A DNA stretch of 64,000 bases from Aeromonas popoffii (GTDB lineage Bacteria > Pseudomonadota > Gammaproteobacteria > Enterobacterales > Aeromonadaceae). The notes beneath the pieces were generated by a model. That model saw only the letters and a list, made by a program, of their open reading frames with translations, did no database searches and was not told where the DNA came from. Location: positions 54,756 through 118,755 of the forward strand of contig NZ_CDBI01000025.1 of the NCBI RefSeq assembly GCF_000820025.1, written 5' to 3'. The translations under genes and the position numbers were made by a program. Shown here piece by piece: positions 1-8,452 of the stretch (its first letter is position 1; each line of letters opens with the position of its first letter).

Positions 1-1
1 T

Positions 2-532
2 ACCCGCACCGGCCGCAGGCTGCAATTCCTCGGTCACACCGAGCAGGTCAATACGGTGGATCTCTCCGCCAATGGCCACTACGCCCTCACCGGCGGCAAC
101 GACTACAGCGCCTATCTGTGGGATACCCGCTCCGGCCAGGTAATATGGCGTTTCAACCACGCCGGCCGGGTGGTGATAGCAAGGCTGGATCCCCAGGGCC
201 GTTTCGCCTTTACCGCCGACAGCAGCCAGGCCAGCATCTGGGATCTGAACACCGGCAAGGAGGTGAGCCGGCTGCAATTCGCTCACCGCTTCGAGGTCTA
301 CACCAGCGCCCGCTTCGCAAACGACGGCAACTGGCTCATCACAGGCTCTCCTTCTCGCAGGCTCTCCCTGTGGCGGGTGAGCGATGGCAACCTGCTGCAA
401 AGCTGGCGCGTCTCCCCCCACCCCAGAGTGAAACCACCGAGCGCAGTGGTCTACGGCGTGGCTTTGCGCGACAATAGCCACCTTGTCAGCGCCAGCTCCA
501 GTGGCCTGGCCGAAATCTGGACAATCAAGTAA
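2..532 (+). CDS. WD40-repeat protein, 3' part only
   Basis: The gene enters from the left edge, so its start and any signal sequence are not visible. About 176 residues remain. They contain WD40-type blades: an LxGHTxxV element near the edge, then segments ending in YLWD, SIWD and SLWR, each about 40 residues apart, and a last blade ending in EIWT just before the stop. Such repeats fold into beta-propellers that serve as protein-binding platforms; no enzymatic residue is expected or seen. It ends 14 bases before slyX and may be co-transcribed with it. The partner is unknown. The WD40 family call is firm, the function is not. Confidence 0.8.
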   Translation, partial: TRTGRRLQFLGHTEQVNTVDLSANGHYALTGGNDYSAYLWDTRSGQVIWRFNHAGRVVIARLDPQGRFAFTADSSQASIWDLNTGKEVSRLQFAHRFEVYTSARFANDGNWLITGSPSRRLSLWRVSDGNLLQSWRVSPHPRVKPPSAVVYGVALRDNSHLVSASSSGLAEIWTIK

Positions 533-546
533 GGACCCAAAGGCCC

Positions 547-762
547 ATGAGTCAGCCACTTAACGATCGCCTCGAAACCCTGGAAAGCCGCCTCGCCTTC
601 GCCGAGTACACGGTAGAGCAGCTCAACGACGAGGTTACCACCCAGGGCCGCGAGCTGGATCGACTCAAGCATCAGATCCAGCTGCTGGTGGACAAGCTGC
701 AGAGCGTGCAGCCGAGCCAGATCGCCAGCATGGCCGAAGAGACGCCCCCCCCGCACTATTGA
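547..762 (+). CDS. slyX: SlyX family protein
   Basis: Small acidic protein of 71 residues made almost entirely of a heptad-like coiled coil (residues about 5-55, with LETLESRLAFAE and ELDRLKHQIQLL) followed by a short proline-rich tail ending in PPPHY. This is the typical length and composition of SlyX. Its biochemical function is not established. It lies next to slyD, as in Escherichia coli, but convergent with it across a shared terminator. The ATG start directly follows the WD40 gene, suggesting one transcript. Confidence 0.93.
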   Translation: MSQPLNDRLETLESRLAFAEYTVEQLNDEVTTQGRELDRLKHQIQLLVDKLQSVQPSQIASMAEETPPPHY

Positions 763-790
763 GCTGCAACGCGCACCGCCACCCAGCCAT

Positions 791-821
791 AAAAAAACCC
801 GCGTTAGACGCGGGTTTTTTA
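791..821. terminator. bidirectional terminator between slyX and slyD
   Basis: Perfect 8-bp stem (797-804 with 808-815) and a 3-nt loop, preceded by a run of A and followed by a run of T. It can therefore end transcription of slyX on the plus strand and slyD on the minus strand. Confidence 0.9.
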
Positions 822-844
822 TCGGGCTCTGCCCATAACGCAGA

Positions 845-1480
845 TCAGTGCTGGTGACCCTTGCCACCGCAGCCACCGCCACCGCAGCAACCGCCCTGAC
901 CCTGATCGTCGCCGTGGTCATGACCGTGATCGTGGCCATGGCCACCACCGCAGCAACCGCCGTGCTCATGGCCGTGATCGTGGTCATGGTCATGGTCGTG
1001 GTCGTGACCGCAACCACCGGCACCGTGAACGTGGCCGTGAGCCAGCTCTTCGGCCGTGGCGGCACGCACGTCCTTGATCTCGACCTTGAAGCCCAAGGTC
1101 ACGCCAGCCAGCGGATGGTTGCCATCCACCTTGATGAACTCTTCGGACACTTCGATGACAGTCACCGGGCGGTGACCATCGTCAGTCTCGGCCACAAAAG
1201 TATCCCCTTCAGACACTTCCATGCCGTCAAACAGCTCGCCAGGTACTTCTTGCACCAAGCTTTCGTCGTATTCGCCATAGGCCTGGGTCGGTGCCAGCGT
1301 GACGTCGAACGCCTCGCCCACACTGCGGCCTTCCAGCTCGGCTTCAAGGCCGGAGACCAGATAACGGGTACCGTGCAGATACACCAGAGGCTCTTTACCG
1401 ACAGTGGTGTCGATGACTTCACCGTGTTCGTCGGTGACTGTGTATTCCAGCGTAACCACGCTCAGGGGAGCTACTTTCAT
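845..1480 (-). CDS. slyD: FKBP-type peptidyl-prolyl isomerase SlyD, long metal-binding tail
   Basis: Catalyses cis-trans isomerisation of prolyl bonds, acts as a chaperone and in enterobacteria delivers nickel to hydrogenase. Residues 1-145 form the FKBP domain with the inserted IF flap (start VVTLEYTVTDEHGEVIDTT, YLHGT, later VDGNHPLAG). Residues about 150-211 form an unusually rich His/Cys/Asp/Gly tail with repeated HD and HG pairs and three CCGGG/GGCG clusters, the nickel- and zinc-binding part of SlyD. The total is 211 residues against 196 in E. coli. It lies convergent to slyX and upstream of yheV, the conserved order. Confidence 0.96.
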   Translation of the reverse strand: MKVAPLSVVTLEYTVTDEHGEVIDTTVGKEPLVYLHGTRYLVSGLEAELEGRSVGEAFDVTLAPTQAYGEYDESLVQEVPGELFDGMEVSEGDTFVAETDDGHRPVTVIEVSEEFIKVDGNHPLAGVTLGFKVEIKDVRAATAEELAHGHVHGAGGCGHDHDHDHDHDHGHEHGGCCGGGHGHDHGHDHGDDQGQGGCCGGGGCGGKGHQH

Positions 1481-1637
1481 GTCAGGGATCCTGCGGATAG
1501 AAAAAAACGGGCCCAGAATACCTCAAAAAGGTGGCCAAGCATATGGTGAGCCCGGCTCAGTCGTGATGAAAAAGTCATCAATGTGAAACCGCATAGGCCT
1601 GACTCGCACCTCATTCCCGGGTATTGCGGCTGGGTCC

Positions 1638-1772
1638 TCATTCGGGACGAAACACGCCTATCACCTGTTTGGTCTCCCGGGTCACCTTGTCCACCTCGGT
1701 CTGGCTCATTCGGGACGAAACACCCCAATTACCTGCTCCGTCTCCCGGGTCACCTTGTCCACCTCGGCCTGG
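1638..1772. repeat. imperfect tandem duplication of the yheV 3' end
   Basis: Two copies of about 67 bases, 1638-1704 and 1706-1772, share the same sequence apart from scattered substitutions, with an offset of 68 bases. The right copy is the last 22 codons plus stop of yheV. The left copy lies beyond the stop codon and, translated alone, would give the same EVDKVTRET-QVIGVFRPE ending. The left copy has no start of its own, so it is a non-coding scar. Confidence 0.9.
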
Positions 1773-1912
1773 GTCTGCACCTGGGTGTCCCCGCAGTCGA
1801 CACAAGTCACCTTCTCGACTCCATGCTCCATATACAGCATCATGGTGTCCATTTTGCCGCACGCCGGACAAACCGCACCGGCAATGAAGCGTTTTTTACG
1901 TCTGGTTTCCAT
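1706..1912 (-). CDS. yheV: YheV family putative zinc ribbon protein
   Basis: Protein of 68 residues with two CxxC knuckles (CPAC at about 16 and CVDC at about 38), which predict a small zinc ribbon, a basic N-terminus (METRRKKRF) and a C-terminus ending in GVFRPE, all typical of YheV. Its function is not known. The start is supported by a strong GGAGG site just upstream. It follows slyD on the same strand, as in E. coli. Its last 67 bases are duplicated downstream. Confidence 0.92.
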   Translation of the reverse strand: METRRKKRFIAGAVCPACGKMDTMMLYMEHGVEKVTCVDCGDTQVQTQAEVDKVTRETEQVIGVFRPE

Positions 1913-1951
1913 TCTTGTTACCTCCAGGCAGCATCATATCAGGGTTTTTAC

Positions 1952-2638
1952 ATGCATCACGCCATCGAATGCCAGCATTTTTCCTCCCCGTACCTGCAGG
2001 TCGGCGGCCGCAAACGCACGCCGGTAGGCCAGTTGCTGCGGATAACCCGGGGCGCGGCACTGCTGCGACTCGGCCAGCATGAATTGCTGCTGACCGCGGG
2101 CAACAGCTTCTGGCTCTGCGCCGATGCCCTCGCCGCCTTCAGCCCGCTGGCAGGCTGCCACCATGATCTGCTGACCTGTTCCCTGCGGGTTGCCCAGCCA
2201 GCCCAGGCGGGCTGGTTGCAACCGGCCCCGCTGCTGGATGCCCTGTTCGACAGCTTGGCCCAATGGCAGCGCCCCCGCGATTGGCAAGGGGCCTATGGTC
2301 ACCGTCTGCAGGTGATACTCGACGAGTTGCAGGCCTGCCCCCTGTCGCAACATGCGGATCAGCTGCTGCAAGGCGCTTGGCGCGCACTGATCAGCCAGCA
2401 AGCGGGCAGTGACGCCGCCTGGCAAGCCTGTCTCTCCCAGCGCGGGATCTCGGATCCGGGCCTCGCGGCCGATGCCCTGAGCGCCCAATGGCAGCTGCTG
2501 CAGGCGGTGCGCCTGCTCAAGAGCGGCAGCAAGCGGGCGCAGGTGGTGAGCAAGCTCGGCTACCGGGACGAAGAGGCCCTCGCCCAGGCCTGCCAACGCT
2601 GGCTTGGCGCCAGCCTGGATGAACAGCAACCCGCCTGA
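1952..2638 (+). CDS. AraC-like transcriptional regulator
   Basis: The protein has 228 residues from an ATG preceded by AGGG. The C-terminal 45 residues fit the second helix-turn-helix of AraC/XylS regulators: SGSKRAQVVSKLGY, then EEALAQACQRWLGASL, matching the family pattern of a GY dipeptide followed by an aromatic/arginine helix and a G-x-S/P end. The first 150 residues resemble an AraC effector or cupin part (LLRITRGAALLRLGQHELLLTAG) but lack clear ligand residues. It sits divergent to yheV, where many enterobacteria carry kefB/kefG instead. The target and inducer cannot be read from the sequence. Confidence 0.7.
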   Translation: MHHAIECQHFSSPYLQVGGRKRTPVGQLLRITRGAALLRLGQHELLLTAGNSFWLCADALAAFSPLAGCHHDLLTCSLRVAQPAQAGWLQPAPLLDALFDSLAQWQRPRDWQGAYGHRLQVILDELQACPLSQHADQLLQGAWRALISQQAGSDAAWQACLSQRGISDPGLAADALSAQWQLLQAVRLLKSGSKRAQVVSKLGYRDEEALAQACQRWLGASLDEQQPA

Positions 2639-2802
2639 CCCGGCGGGCCAAAAACCGGGTAGGCCAGGCGAAAAAAAATGGGTTAAATGAGTCCAGTTTT
2701 GCGGCAAGCGGCCGCTAATAACAAGAGGGTCATTTCTCCAATAATCCTTTATGCTAGGGGCCTGAATTGACTGATACCGTTTTGACTCACAGGACATCTG
2801 CC

Positions 2803-3702
2803 ATGAAAAGCAAAGCCAACCAATCCCAGGGCATGTTGCTGTTTCATCTCTCGGCCAAACAATCCTTCGCCATCGGCACCCTCAAGGTGAAGGAGATAGT
2901 GCCTTACACCCAGCTCACGGCCATGCCACACTCGCACCCGACCGTGCTCGGCGCCGCCAGCATGCGGGGCACCACCATTCCGGTGATCGACATGGCCATG
3001 GCGGTGGGCTATCGCCCAATCAGCAAGGAGGAGATGCCAAACTGCTTCATCATCATCACCGACTGCCGCCGCACCCTGGTGGGCTTTCTGGTGCGCGGCA
3101 TCGACAAGATCACCGAGTGCAACTGGCGCGACATCGAATCCCCGCCCGCCGCGCTCGGCCATAACGTGTTCGTGACCGGGGTCACCCGGGTCAACGACCA
3201 GCTGATCCAGCTGCTGGACGTGGAGCTGATACTGTCACGGGTCTACCCGGACGACCCCAGCCACCTCTACCCGGTGCTGACCGACGTGCAGCGTGAGCGG
3301 ATCAAGCCGATGCGGATCCTGCTGGTGGACGACTCCTCTGTCGCCCGCCGCCAGCTGATGGCGGCGCTGGACTACATCAATATTCCCTACGAGGTCTGCA
3401 CCAACGGCAAGGATGCGCTGGTCCTGATGCAGGCTCGCGCCAGCCAGAAGACCCCCATCGATATCCTGGTGAGCGACATAGAGATGCCGGGGCTCGACGG
3501 CTACGAGCTGGCCTTTGAGGTGCAGAGCGACGCGACGCTGGCGGGAGCCTACATCATATTGCACACCTCGCTCTCCAGCGAGATCAGCGTGGAACGGGCC
3601 CACCAGGTGGGCGCCCACGAGGCGCTGACCAAGTTTGAGGCCAACGAGCTGATCCAGGCCATGCTGCGCGGTGCCGAGCACCATGACAGCCTGCTGGCCT
3701 GA
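2803..3702 (+). CDS. cheV: chemotaxis coupling protein CheV
   Basis: CheV links chemoreceptors to CheA and adapts through its own receiver. Residues about 10-155 are a CheW domain (FAIGTLKVKEIVPY, MRGTTIPVIDMAMAVGY). Residues about 178-295 are a response-regulator receiver: ILLVDDSS gives the acidic pocket, DILVSDIEMPG the phosphoacceptor Asp, and HTSLSS and the alpha5 Lys (TKFEANE) complete the site. I chose ATG 2803 because it has AGGA upstream and begins at the conserved N-terminus; a TTG at 2767 is also in frame. It is a single gene, away from a che operon, as CheV often is. Confidence 0.95.
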   Translation: MKSKANQSQGMLLFHLSAKQSFAIGTLKVKEIVPYTQLTAMPHSHPTVLGAASMRGTTIPVIDMAMAVGYRPISKEEMPNCFIIITDCRRTLVGFLVRGIDKITECNWRDIESPPAALGHNVFVTGVTRVNDQLIQLLDVELILSRVYPDDPSHLYPVLTDVQRERIKPMRILLVDDSSVARRQLMAALDYINIPYEVCTNGKDALVLMQARASQKTPIDILVSDIEMPGLDGYELAFEVQSDATLAGAYIILHTSLSSEISVERAHQVGAHEALTKFEANELIQAMLRGAEHHDSLLA

Positions 3703-3709
3703 CAAGGCA

Positions 3710-3729
3710 GCGAGAAGCCCCCTTCTCGC
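3710..3729 (+). terminator. possible cheV terminator
   Basis: Perfect 8-bp stem (3710-3717 with 3722-3729) with a CCCC loop, directly after the cheV stop. The following sequence is only partly T-rich, so termination may be incomplete and run into yheT. Confidence 0.45.
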
Positions 3730-3759
3730 CGTACTTTGTTGCCTGTTTCGGACCCCATC

Positions 3760-4743
3760 ATGCTCATAGAGAGTCACTTCCACGCCCCCTGGTGGGCGCG
3801 CAATCCCCATCTGCAAACCATATTGCCAAAGTGGCTGCGACGGGCGCCGGCACGCTTCGTGGCCGAGCGTTTCGAACTGGCGGACGGGGATTTCGTCGAT
3901 CTCGCCTGGAGCGGCGACATCCACCAGAACGCGCAGCCACTGATGGTGCTGTTTCACGGGCTGGAGGGGAGCATCCACTCCCACTATGCCAAGGGGTTGT
4001 TCGCCCATCTGCAACGGCAGGGGGACGAGGCCGTACTGATGCATTTTCGTGGCTGCAGCGGCGAACCCAACCGTCACCTGCAGGCTTATCACTCCGGCGC
4101 CATCGAGGATGCACAGGCCCTTATCGCCGAACTGGGCCAGCGCTTTCCTGGCAAGCCACTGATCGCCATCGGTTATTCGCTGGGAGGCAACATGCTGGTC
4201 AATCTGCTGGCACGGGCCTGCCCCCGTGAGCTGCAGGCGGCCGTGGTGATCTCGGCGCCGCTGCGACTGGACAGCTGCGCCGATCGGGTCAATAAGGGCT
4301 TCTCCCGGGTCTATCAGAGCTATCTGCTGCGCACCATGCGCGACAACCTGCAAAACAAGATCCGGCGCCAGACCGAGGCGGGCAAACGTTGGCAGCGGCA
4401 ACAGGTGCAACAGATTGCCACCCTGCGCGACTTCGACGAGCAGGTCACAGCCCCGCTGCACGGCTTTGCCAACGCCGACCACTACTACCAGCGCTGTTCC
4501 GGCCTGGGACTACTGGCCCGCATTCCCATTCCCACCCTGGTGATCCATGCCGCCGACGATCCCTTCATGACAGAGGCCGTGATCCCGCAGCCGGAGCAGC
4601 TCTCACCCATGGTGCGTTACGAGTTGAGCCGACGGGGCGGCCATGTGGGCTTCCTGCACGGCACACCCTGGCGCCCCCGCTTCTGGCTGGAAGAGCGCAT
4701 CAGCCAATGGGTGAAGGAGCAGACTCAGGGCGCGAGTCGATAG
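3760..4743 (+). CDS. yheT: YheT family alpha/beta hydrolase
   Basis: Alpha/beta-fold hydrolase of 327 residues from ATG 3760. The N-terminal family signature WWARNPHLQTI is present. The oxyanion region is FHGLEGS, the nucleophile elbow is GYSLGGN (Ser), the acid is in ADDPFM and the catalytic His in GGHVGFL. E. coli YheT has 340 residues and the same motifs; its substrate is not defined, though relatives are esterases. It is followed by yheU after a 265-base gap that carries a small gene on the other strand, whereas in E. coli yheT and yheU are close together. Confidence 0.92.
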   Translation: MLIESHFHAPWWARNPHLQTILPKWLRRAPARFVAERFELADGDFVDLAWSGDIHQNAQPLMVLFHGLEGSIHSHYAKGLFAHLQRQGDEAVLMHFRGCSGEPNRHLQAYHSGAIEDAQALIAELGQRFPGKPLIAIGYSLGGNMLVNLLARACPRELQAAVVISAPLRLDSCADRVNKGFSRVYQSYLLRTMRDNLQNKIRRQTEAGKRWQRQQVQQIATLRDFDEQVTAPLHGFANADHYYQRCSGLGLLARIPIPTLVIHAADDPFMTEAVIPQPEQLSPMVRYELSRRGGHVGFLHGTPWRPRFWLEERISQWVKEQTQGASR

Positions 4744-4943
4744 CCGTTGCGCCCTGTCCCCTTGACCCGATAGACATAGAAGCGGGCAAGCAGGAACAGG
4801 ATCGCCCGCTGGTTGACGGCCCAGAACCAATGCAACCCCTGGCTCAGGCCATGGCGGCGTGACTGGCACAACTGATGATCGAAGTGGGTGGAGAGGCGAC
4901 GTTGTTCATCAGACAACCTGCGTACACCCGCTGACAGCCCCAT
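4725..4943 (-). CDS. small hypothetical protein
   Basis: Possible gene for a basic protein of 72 residues, with an aromatic and hydrophobic stretch in the middle (LHWFWAVNQRAILFLLARFY) that could be one short membrane or amphipathic helix. The start ATG has a good AAGGGA site 7 bases upstream, and the reading frame fills the gap between yheT and yheU, overlapping the last 19 bases of yheT tail to tail. I do not recognise the family. It could be a chance frame, but the ribosome site and position favour a real gene. Confidence 0.5.
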   Translation of the reverse strand: MGLSAGVRRLSDEQRRLSTHFDHQLCQSRRHGLSQGLHWFWAVNQRAILFLLARFYVYRVKGTGRNGYRLAP

Positions 4944-5008
4944 AAATCCCTTGCGCTTGCTGGCAACAGATAGACAATACCCCCTCTCTGGTCACTGAAG
5001 ATGAACCC

Positions 5009-5251
5009 ATGATTATCCCCTGGCAAGACTTGGACTCCGATACCCTCAACAACCTGCTCGAACACTTCGTCCTGCGGGAAGGCACCGAGTACGGCGAGCA
5101 TGACGTCAGTCTGGCTGACAAGGTCGACGATGTCCGACAACAGTTGCAACAAGGCCTGGCCGTGATCGTCTACAGCGAGCTGCACGAGAGCGTAAACATA
5201 GTGTCAAAAGCGACCTTCAGCAGCGCACCGATGAACGATATACCGGAGTAG
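5009..5251 (+). CDS. yheU: YheU family protein
   Basis: Protein of 80 residues with the YheU signature: IIPWQDL at the start, [19 protein letters not shown] in the middle, then [12 protein letters not shown] and [13 protein letters not shown]. The usual length is about 72; this one has a few extra residues at the C-terminus ([10 protein letters not shown]). The function is unknown. In E. coli it lies between yheT and prkB. Here prkB is displaced by about 10 kb because the ugd-arn block lies between them. Confidence 0.93.
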   Translation: MIIPWQDLDSDTLNNLLEHFVLREGTEYGEHDVSLADKVDDVRQQLQQGLAVIVYSELHESVNIVSKATFSSAPMNDIPE

Positions 5252-5742
5252 CCATGTCATTGCCATCCCAATCATGACCTTGCCTGCGACCCGCAAGATG
5301 GCGTCATGAACCCGACAGTTCCCGCCCAGAAGCTGGCATTTCCTGGATATAAAAATGGCCCGCCGAGTAATCGGAGAGCTATTTTTGGCAAAATCAGTTA
5401 CCTGAGTTGCGGGGTTTATTCAGCAGAACAGACTCTATATTTAATGAATACAAAGCCGGGTTGGATCACGCCAAATAAAAATAGATGTTGTTCACGCAGA
5501 TATAAATGGGTGTTGATGCTTCCCGCCTGAGCGAGAAAGTGCATAGCGGAAATATAATAAATAAAAAGAGAATCTCATCACAATACCGCCAGAATATGAC
5601 AAGACAATTCCCCCATATCAACGCAGGGTTCATCTCCATCTATGGCTGGCCCGGCACAGGCGGTGCCCCATATTGCGCTCGATGGCAAGCATCGTCCTGA
5701 TCCTCGATAAATGACAGGCGCTCATGTGAATGCGCCCATCCC
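5252..5742. other. intergenic region between yheU and ugd
   Basis: About 490 bases, AT-richer than the flanks, especially 5380-5620, lying downstream of both flanking genes. Short open frames exist but show no family, codon or ribosome-site support. A weak 5-bp hairpin near 5717-5736 is the only structure seen near the end of ugd. It marks the left edge of the ugd-arn block and may be a junction remnant. Confidence 0.5.
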
Positions 5743-7089
5743 TTATTTTGTTACCGACTCGCCACGACCGATGCCGTAGTAATGAAAACCATGCTCCTTC
5801 ATGCGACCCGGGTCAAACAGGTTGCGACCATCCACGATCAGCGGCCATGTCAACGCCTGCTTGATGGTGACGAAGTTGGGGGCCTTGAAGTGGTTCCACT
5901 CGGTGCAGATCACCAGCGCATCCGCACCGAACAGGGCGGCCTCCTTGGTGCCCATCAGCCTCAGGTTGTCACAGTTGCCATAGAGGTGCTGGGCCTCCTG
6001 CATGGCCTCGGGATCATAGGCCTGCACAGTGGCGCCGGCACGCCAGAGTGCCTCCATCAGGGCGCGGCTCGGCGCCTCGCGCATGTCATCGGTATTGGGT
6101 TTGAACGCCAGCCCCCACAGGGCGATGGTCTTGCCCGCCAGGGATTCCCCCTGGGCGCTGAAGAAGCCGGACAACAGCTCGTAGAGCCGCGATTTTTGCT
6201 GCTCATTGACCCGTTCCACCGCCCGGATCAGCGGCGTGTCATATTGCAGTTCCTGGGCTGTTGCCAGCAAGGCTTTGACATCCTTGGGGAAACAGGAGCC
6301 GCCATAGCCACAGCCAGGGTAGATGAACTGATAACCGATGCGCTGATCCGACCCTATGCCCTGGCGCACCATCTCGATGTCCGCGCCGACCCGCTCGGCC
6401 AGACCGGCCATCTCGTTAATGAAACTTATCTTGGTGGCCAGCATGCAGTTGGCGGCATACTTGGTCAGCTCAGCGCTGCGCGCATCCATGAACAGAATGC
6501 GATCATGATTGCGATTGAACGGCTCATAAAGCTCGCGCATCAGCTGGCGGGACGCCTCGTTGCAAGTGCCGACCACGATGCGATCCGGCCGCAGGCAATC
6601 CTGGATGGCGGAGCCCTCCTTCAGGAACTCGGGATTGGAAACCACATCGAAGGCAAAGGAGACATCCCGCTGCTGCAAGATGACATTCACCTTGGCCATC
6701 ACCTTCTCGGCCGTGCCCACCGGCACGGTCGACTTGTTGACTATGATGACGGGGGCATCACGATGACGAGCTATGGTGTCGGCCACCGCCAGCACATGGC
6801 AAAGATCGGCGGAGCCATCGCCCCCCGACGGCGTGCCGACCGCCAGAAATTGCACCTCGCCGTGTTTGACGGCCAGCACAGCATCCGTGGTAAACACCAG
6901 AGCACCGCTCTTGATATTGCGCTGCAGCAGCGCCTCTAATCCGGGTTCATAGATGGGAACCTGACCAGCCATCAAGTCAGCCACCTTCTGTTCATCGACA
7001 TCGACACAGATAACCTGATGGCCGACATCGGCCAGTACTGTGGCATGGACCAAGCCCACGTAGCCACTTCCAAATACAGTAATATTCAT
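5743..7089 (-). CDS. ugd: UDP-glucose 6-dehydrogenase
   Basis: Oxidises UDP-glucose to UDP-glucuronate with two NAD+, the entry step for Ara4N synthesis. The 448-residue protein starts MNITVFGSGYVG (Rossmann GxGxxG), has the central helix and FINEMAGLAE, the catalytic Cys in YGGSCFPKD and a second Rossmann half starting IALWGLAFKPNTDDMREAPS. I chose ATG 7089 because the Rossmann strand must start near the N-terminus; longer in-frame starts upstream add an unrelated leader. It is transcribed divergently from arnB over a 220-base promoter region. Confidence 0.96.
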   Translation of the reverse strand: MNITVFGSGYVGLVHATVLADVGHQVICVDVDEQKVADLMAGQVPIYEPGLEALLQRNIKSGALVFTTDAVLAVKHGEVQFLAVGTPSGGDGSADLCHVLAVADTIARHRDAPVIIVNKSTVPVGTAEKVMAKVNVILQQRDVSFAFDVVSNPEFLKEGSAIQDCLRPDRIVVGTCNEASRQLMRELYEPFNRNHDRILFMDARSAELTKYAANCMLATKISFINEMAGLAERVGADIEMVRQGIGSDQRIGYQFIYPGCGYGGSCFPKDVKALLATAQELQYDTPLIRAVERVNEQQKSRLYELLSGFFSAQGESLAGKTIALWGLAFKPNTDDMREAPSRALMEALWRAGATVQAYDPEAMQEAQHLYGNCDNLRLMGTKEAALFGADALVICTEWNHFKAPNFVTIKQALTWPLIVDGRNLFDPGRMKEHGFHYYGIGRGESVTK

Positions 7090-7309
7090 ATTGATACAAC
7101 CAGAACGCCAGAGATGATGTAATTTGGAAAAACAAGAACCCGGGGGGTTATAAATATTTATCACATTACATAAGATGACAGCATGAGTTAATTGTTACCA
7201 GCTGTTTCTGGACCATTGCTGGCCCGCTTTTATATACGATATGTTGAACATCAATTTTAGGGCTGCCCCGCTTGCTGGGCACTGATTAATATTCATTAAT
7301 GGATCGCTT
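7090..7309. promoter_or_regulatory. divergent ugd / arnB promoter region
   Basis: AT-rich 220 bases between the two divergent starts, so it must hold both promoters. TATA-like stretches occur at 7150-7162 and 7232-7242. I looked for a PhoP box: GTT-type repeats at 7194 and 7204 are spaced 10 rather than the required 11 bases, so PhoP control is not supported by the sequence. Confidence 0.55.
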
Positions 7310-8446
7310 ATGCAAGATTTTCTGCCATTTTCGAGGCCCGCCATCGGCGATGCCGAGATAAGTGCTGTCTGCGAGGTGCTGAAATCGGGCTGGATCACCA
7401 CGGGCCCGAAGAATCACCAGCTGGAGCAGCAATTCTGCGACACATTCGGCTGCCAGCATGCGGTCGCGCTCTGCTCTGCCACCGCCGGTATGCACGTCAC
7501 CCTGATGGCGTTGGGGATAGGCCCGGGGGACGAGGTGATCACCCCCTCCCAGACTTGGGTCTCCACCATCAACATCATCACCCTGCTTGGCGCCGAACCC
7601 GTTTTCGTCGACGTGGACAGAGACACTCTGATGACCAGCGCCGAACTGATAGCGCCGCTCATTACCGCCAACACCCGGGCCATCATACCAGTCCACTACG
7701 CCGGAGCCCCCGTCGATCTGGACCCAATCCTCGACCTGGCACGCCAACACAGCATCCCCGTCATCGAAGATGCAGCCCACGCGGTCGGCACCCGCTATCG
7801 GGAGCGCTGGATTGGCGCCACCGGCACCGCCATCTTCTCCTTCCATGCCATCAAGAACCTGACTTGCGCCGAAGGGGGCATGCTGGTGACCGATGACAAG
7901 GCGCTGGCCGACAGGGCCCGCATGCTGAAGTTTCACGGGCTGGGGGTGGATGCCTTCGATCGCATGAGCCTGGGCCGCAAGCCACAGGCGGAAGTGATCA
8001 CCCCGGGCTTCAAGTACAACCTGACCGACATCAACGCCGCCATCGCCCTGGTGCAGCTGGCGCGCCTGCCCGAGCTCAATGCCAAGCGGGCCGAGCTGGT
8101 GGCCCGCTATCAGGAAAAACTGGCCGGCCTGCCGCTGATGCCGCTCGCCGTGCCCGCCTATTCCCATCTGCACGCCTGGCACCTGTTCATGGTGCGGGTC
8201 GACCCCGAGCGCTGCGGCCTGAACCGGGATCGGCTGATGCAGGCGCTGCAGGAGCGCGGCATCGGCACAGGGCTGCATTTTCGGGCCGCCCATACCCAGA
8301 AATACTACCGCGAGCGCTACCCGGCACTCAGCCTGCCTCATACCGAGTGGAACTCATCGCGCCTGTGCACCTTGCCACTCTTCCCGGACATGACGCTGGC
8401 CGACGTTGACCGTGTGGTCGCGGCACTCATCGACATATTGGAGTAA
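7310..8446 (+). CDS. arnB: UDP-Ara4O aminotransferase ArnB
   Basis: Transfers the amino group of glutamate to UDP-4-keto-pentose to give UDP-Ara4N, using PLP. The 378-residue protein is of the DegT/DnrJ/EryC1 fold: [13 protein letters not shown] at the start, SGWITTGP, the PLP-phosphate contacts in SATAGMH, the PLP ring Asp in [10 protein letters not shown] and the Schiff-base Lys in [10 protein letters not shown]. It is the first gene of the arn operon. arnC starts 6 bases after its stop. Confidence 0.97.
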   Translation: MQDFLPFSRPAIGDAEISAVCEVLKSGWITTGPKNHQLEQQFCDTFGCQHAVALCSATAGMHVTLMALGIGPGDEVITPSQTWVSTINIITLLGAEPVFVDVDRDTLMTSAELIAPLITANTRAIIPVHYAGAPVDLDPILDLARQHSIPVIEDAAHAVGTRYRERWIGATGTAIFSFHAIKNLTCAEGGMLVTDDKALADRARMLKFHGLGVDAFDRMSLGRKPQAEVITPGFKYNLTDINAAIALVQLARLPELNAKRAELVARYQEKLAGLPLMPLAVPAYSHLHAWHLFMVRVDPERCGLNRDRLMQALQERGIGTGLHFRAAHTQKYYRERYPALSLPHTEWNSSRLCTLPLFPDMTLADVDRVVAALIDILE

Positions 8447-8452
8447 CGACAC

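Noticed and set aside
848..1549. Open frame on the plus strand opposite slyD
   Set aside because: It is the shadow of the repetitive His/Asp-rich tail of slyD; the minus-strand protein has clear homology and a conserved order.
1477..1728. Minus-strand frame covering the left yheV repeat
   Set aside because: It has no supported start; its YheV-like part results only from the duplicated 3' end read in another frame.
2685..2715. Possible sigma-28 promoter before cheV
   Set aside because: TAAA is present with 15-base spacing, but the -10 half matches the flagellar consensus at only about three of eight positions.
5306..5700. Two short plus-strand frames between yheU and ugd
   Set aside because: No ribosome site, no recognisable motif, and they run through AT-rich non-coding sequence.
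7187..7208. PhoP-box-like GTT repeats upstream of arnB
   Set aside because: The half-sites GTTAC and GTTTC are 10 bases apart, while a PhoP box needs an 11-base period, and they match the GTTTA consensus only partly.
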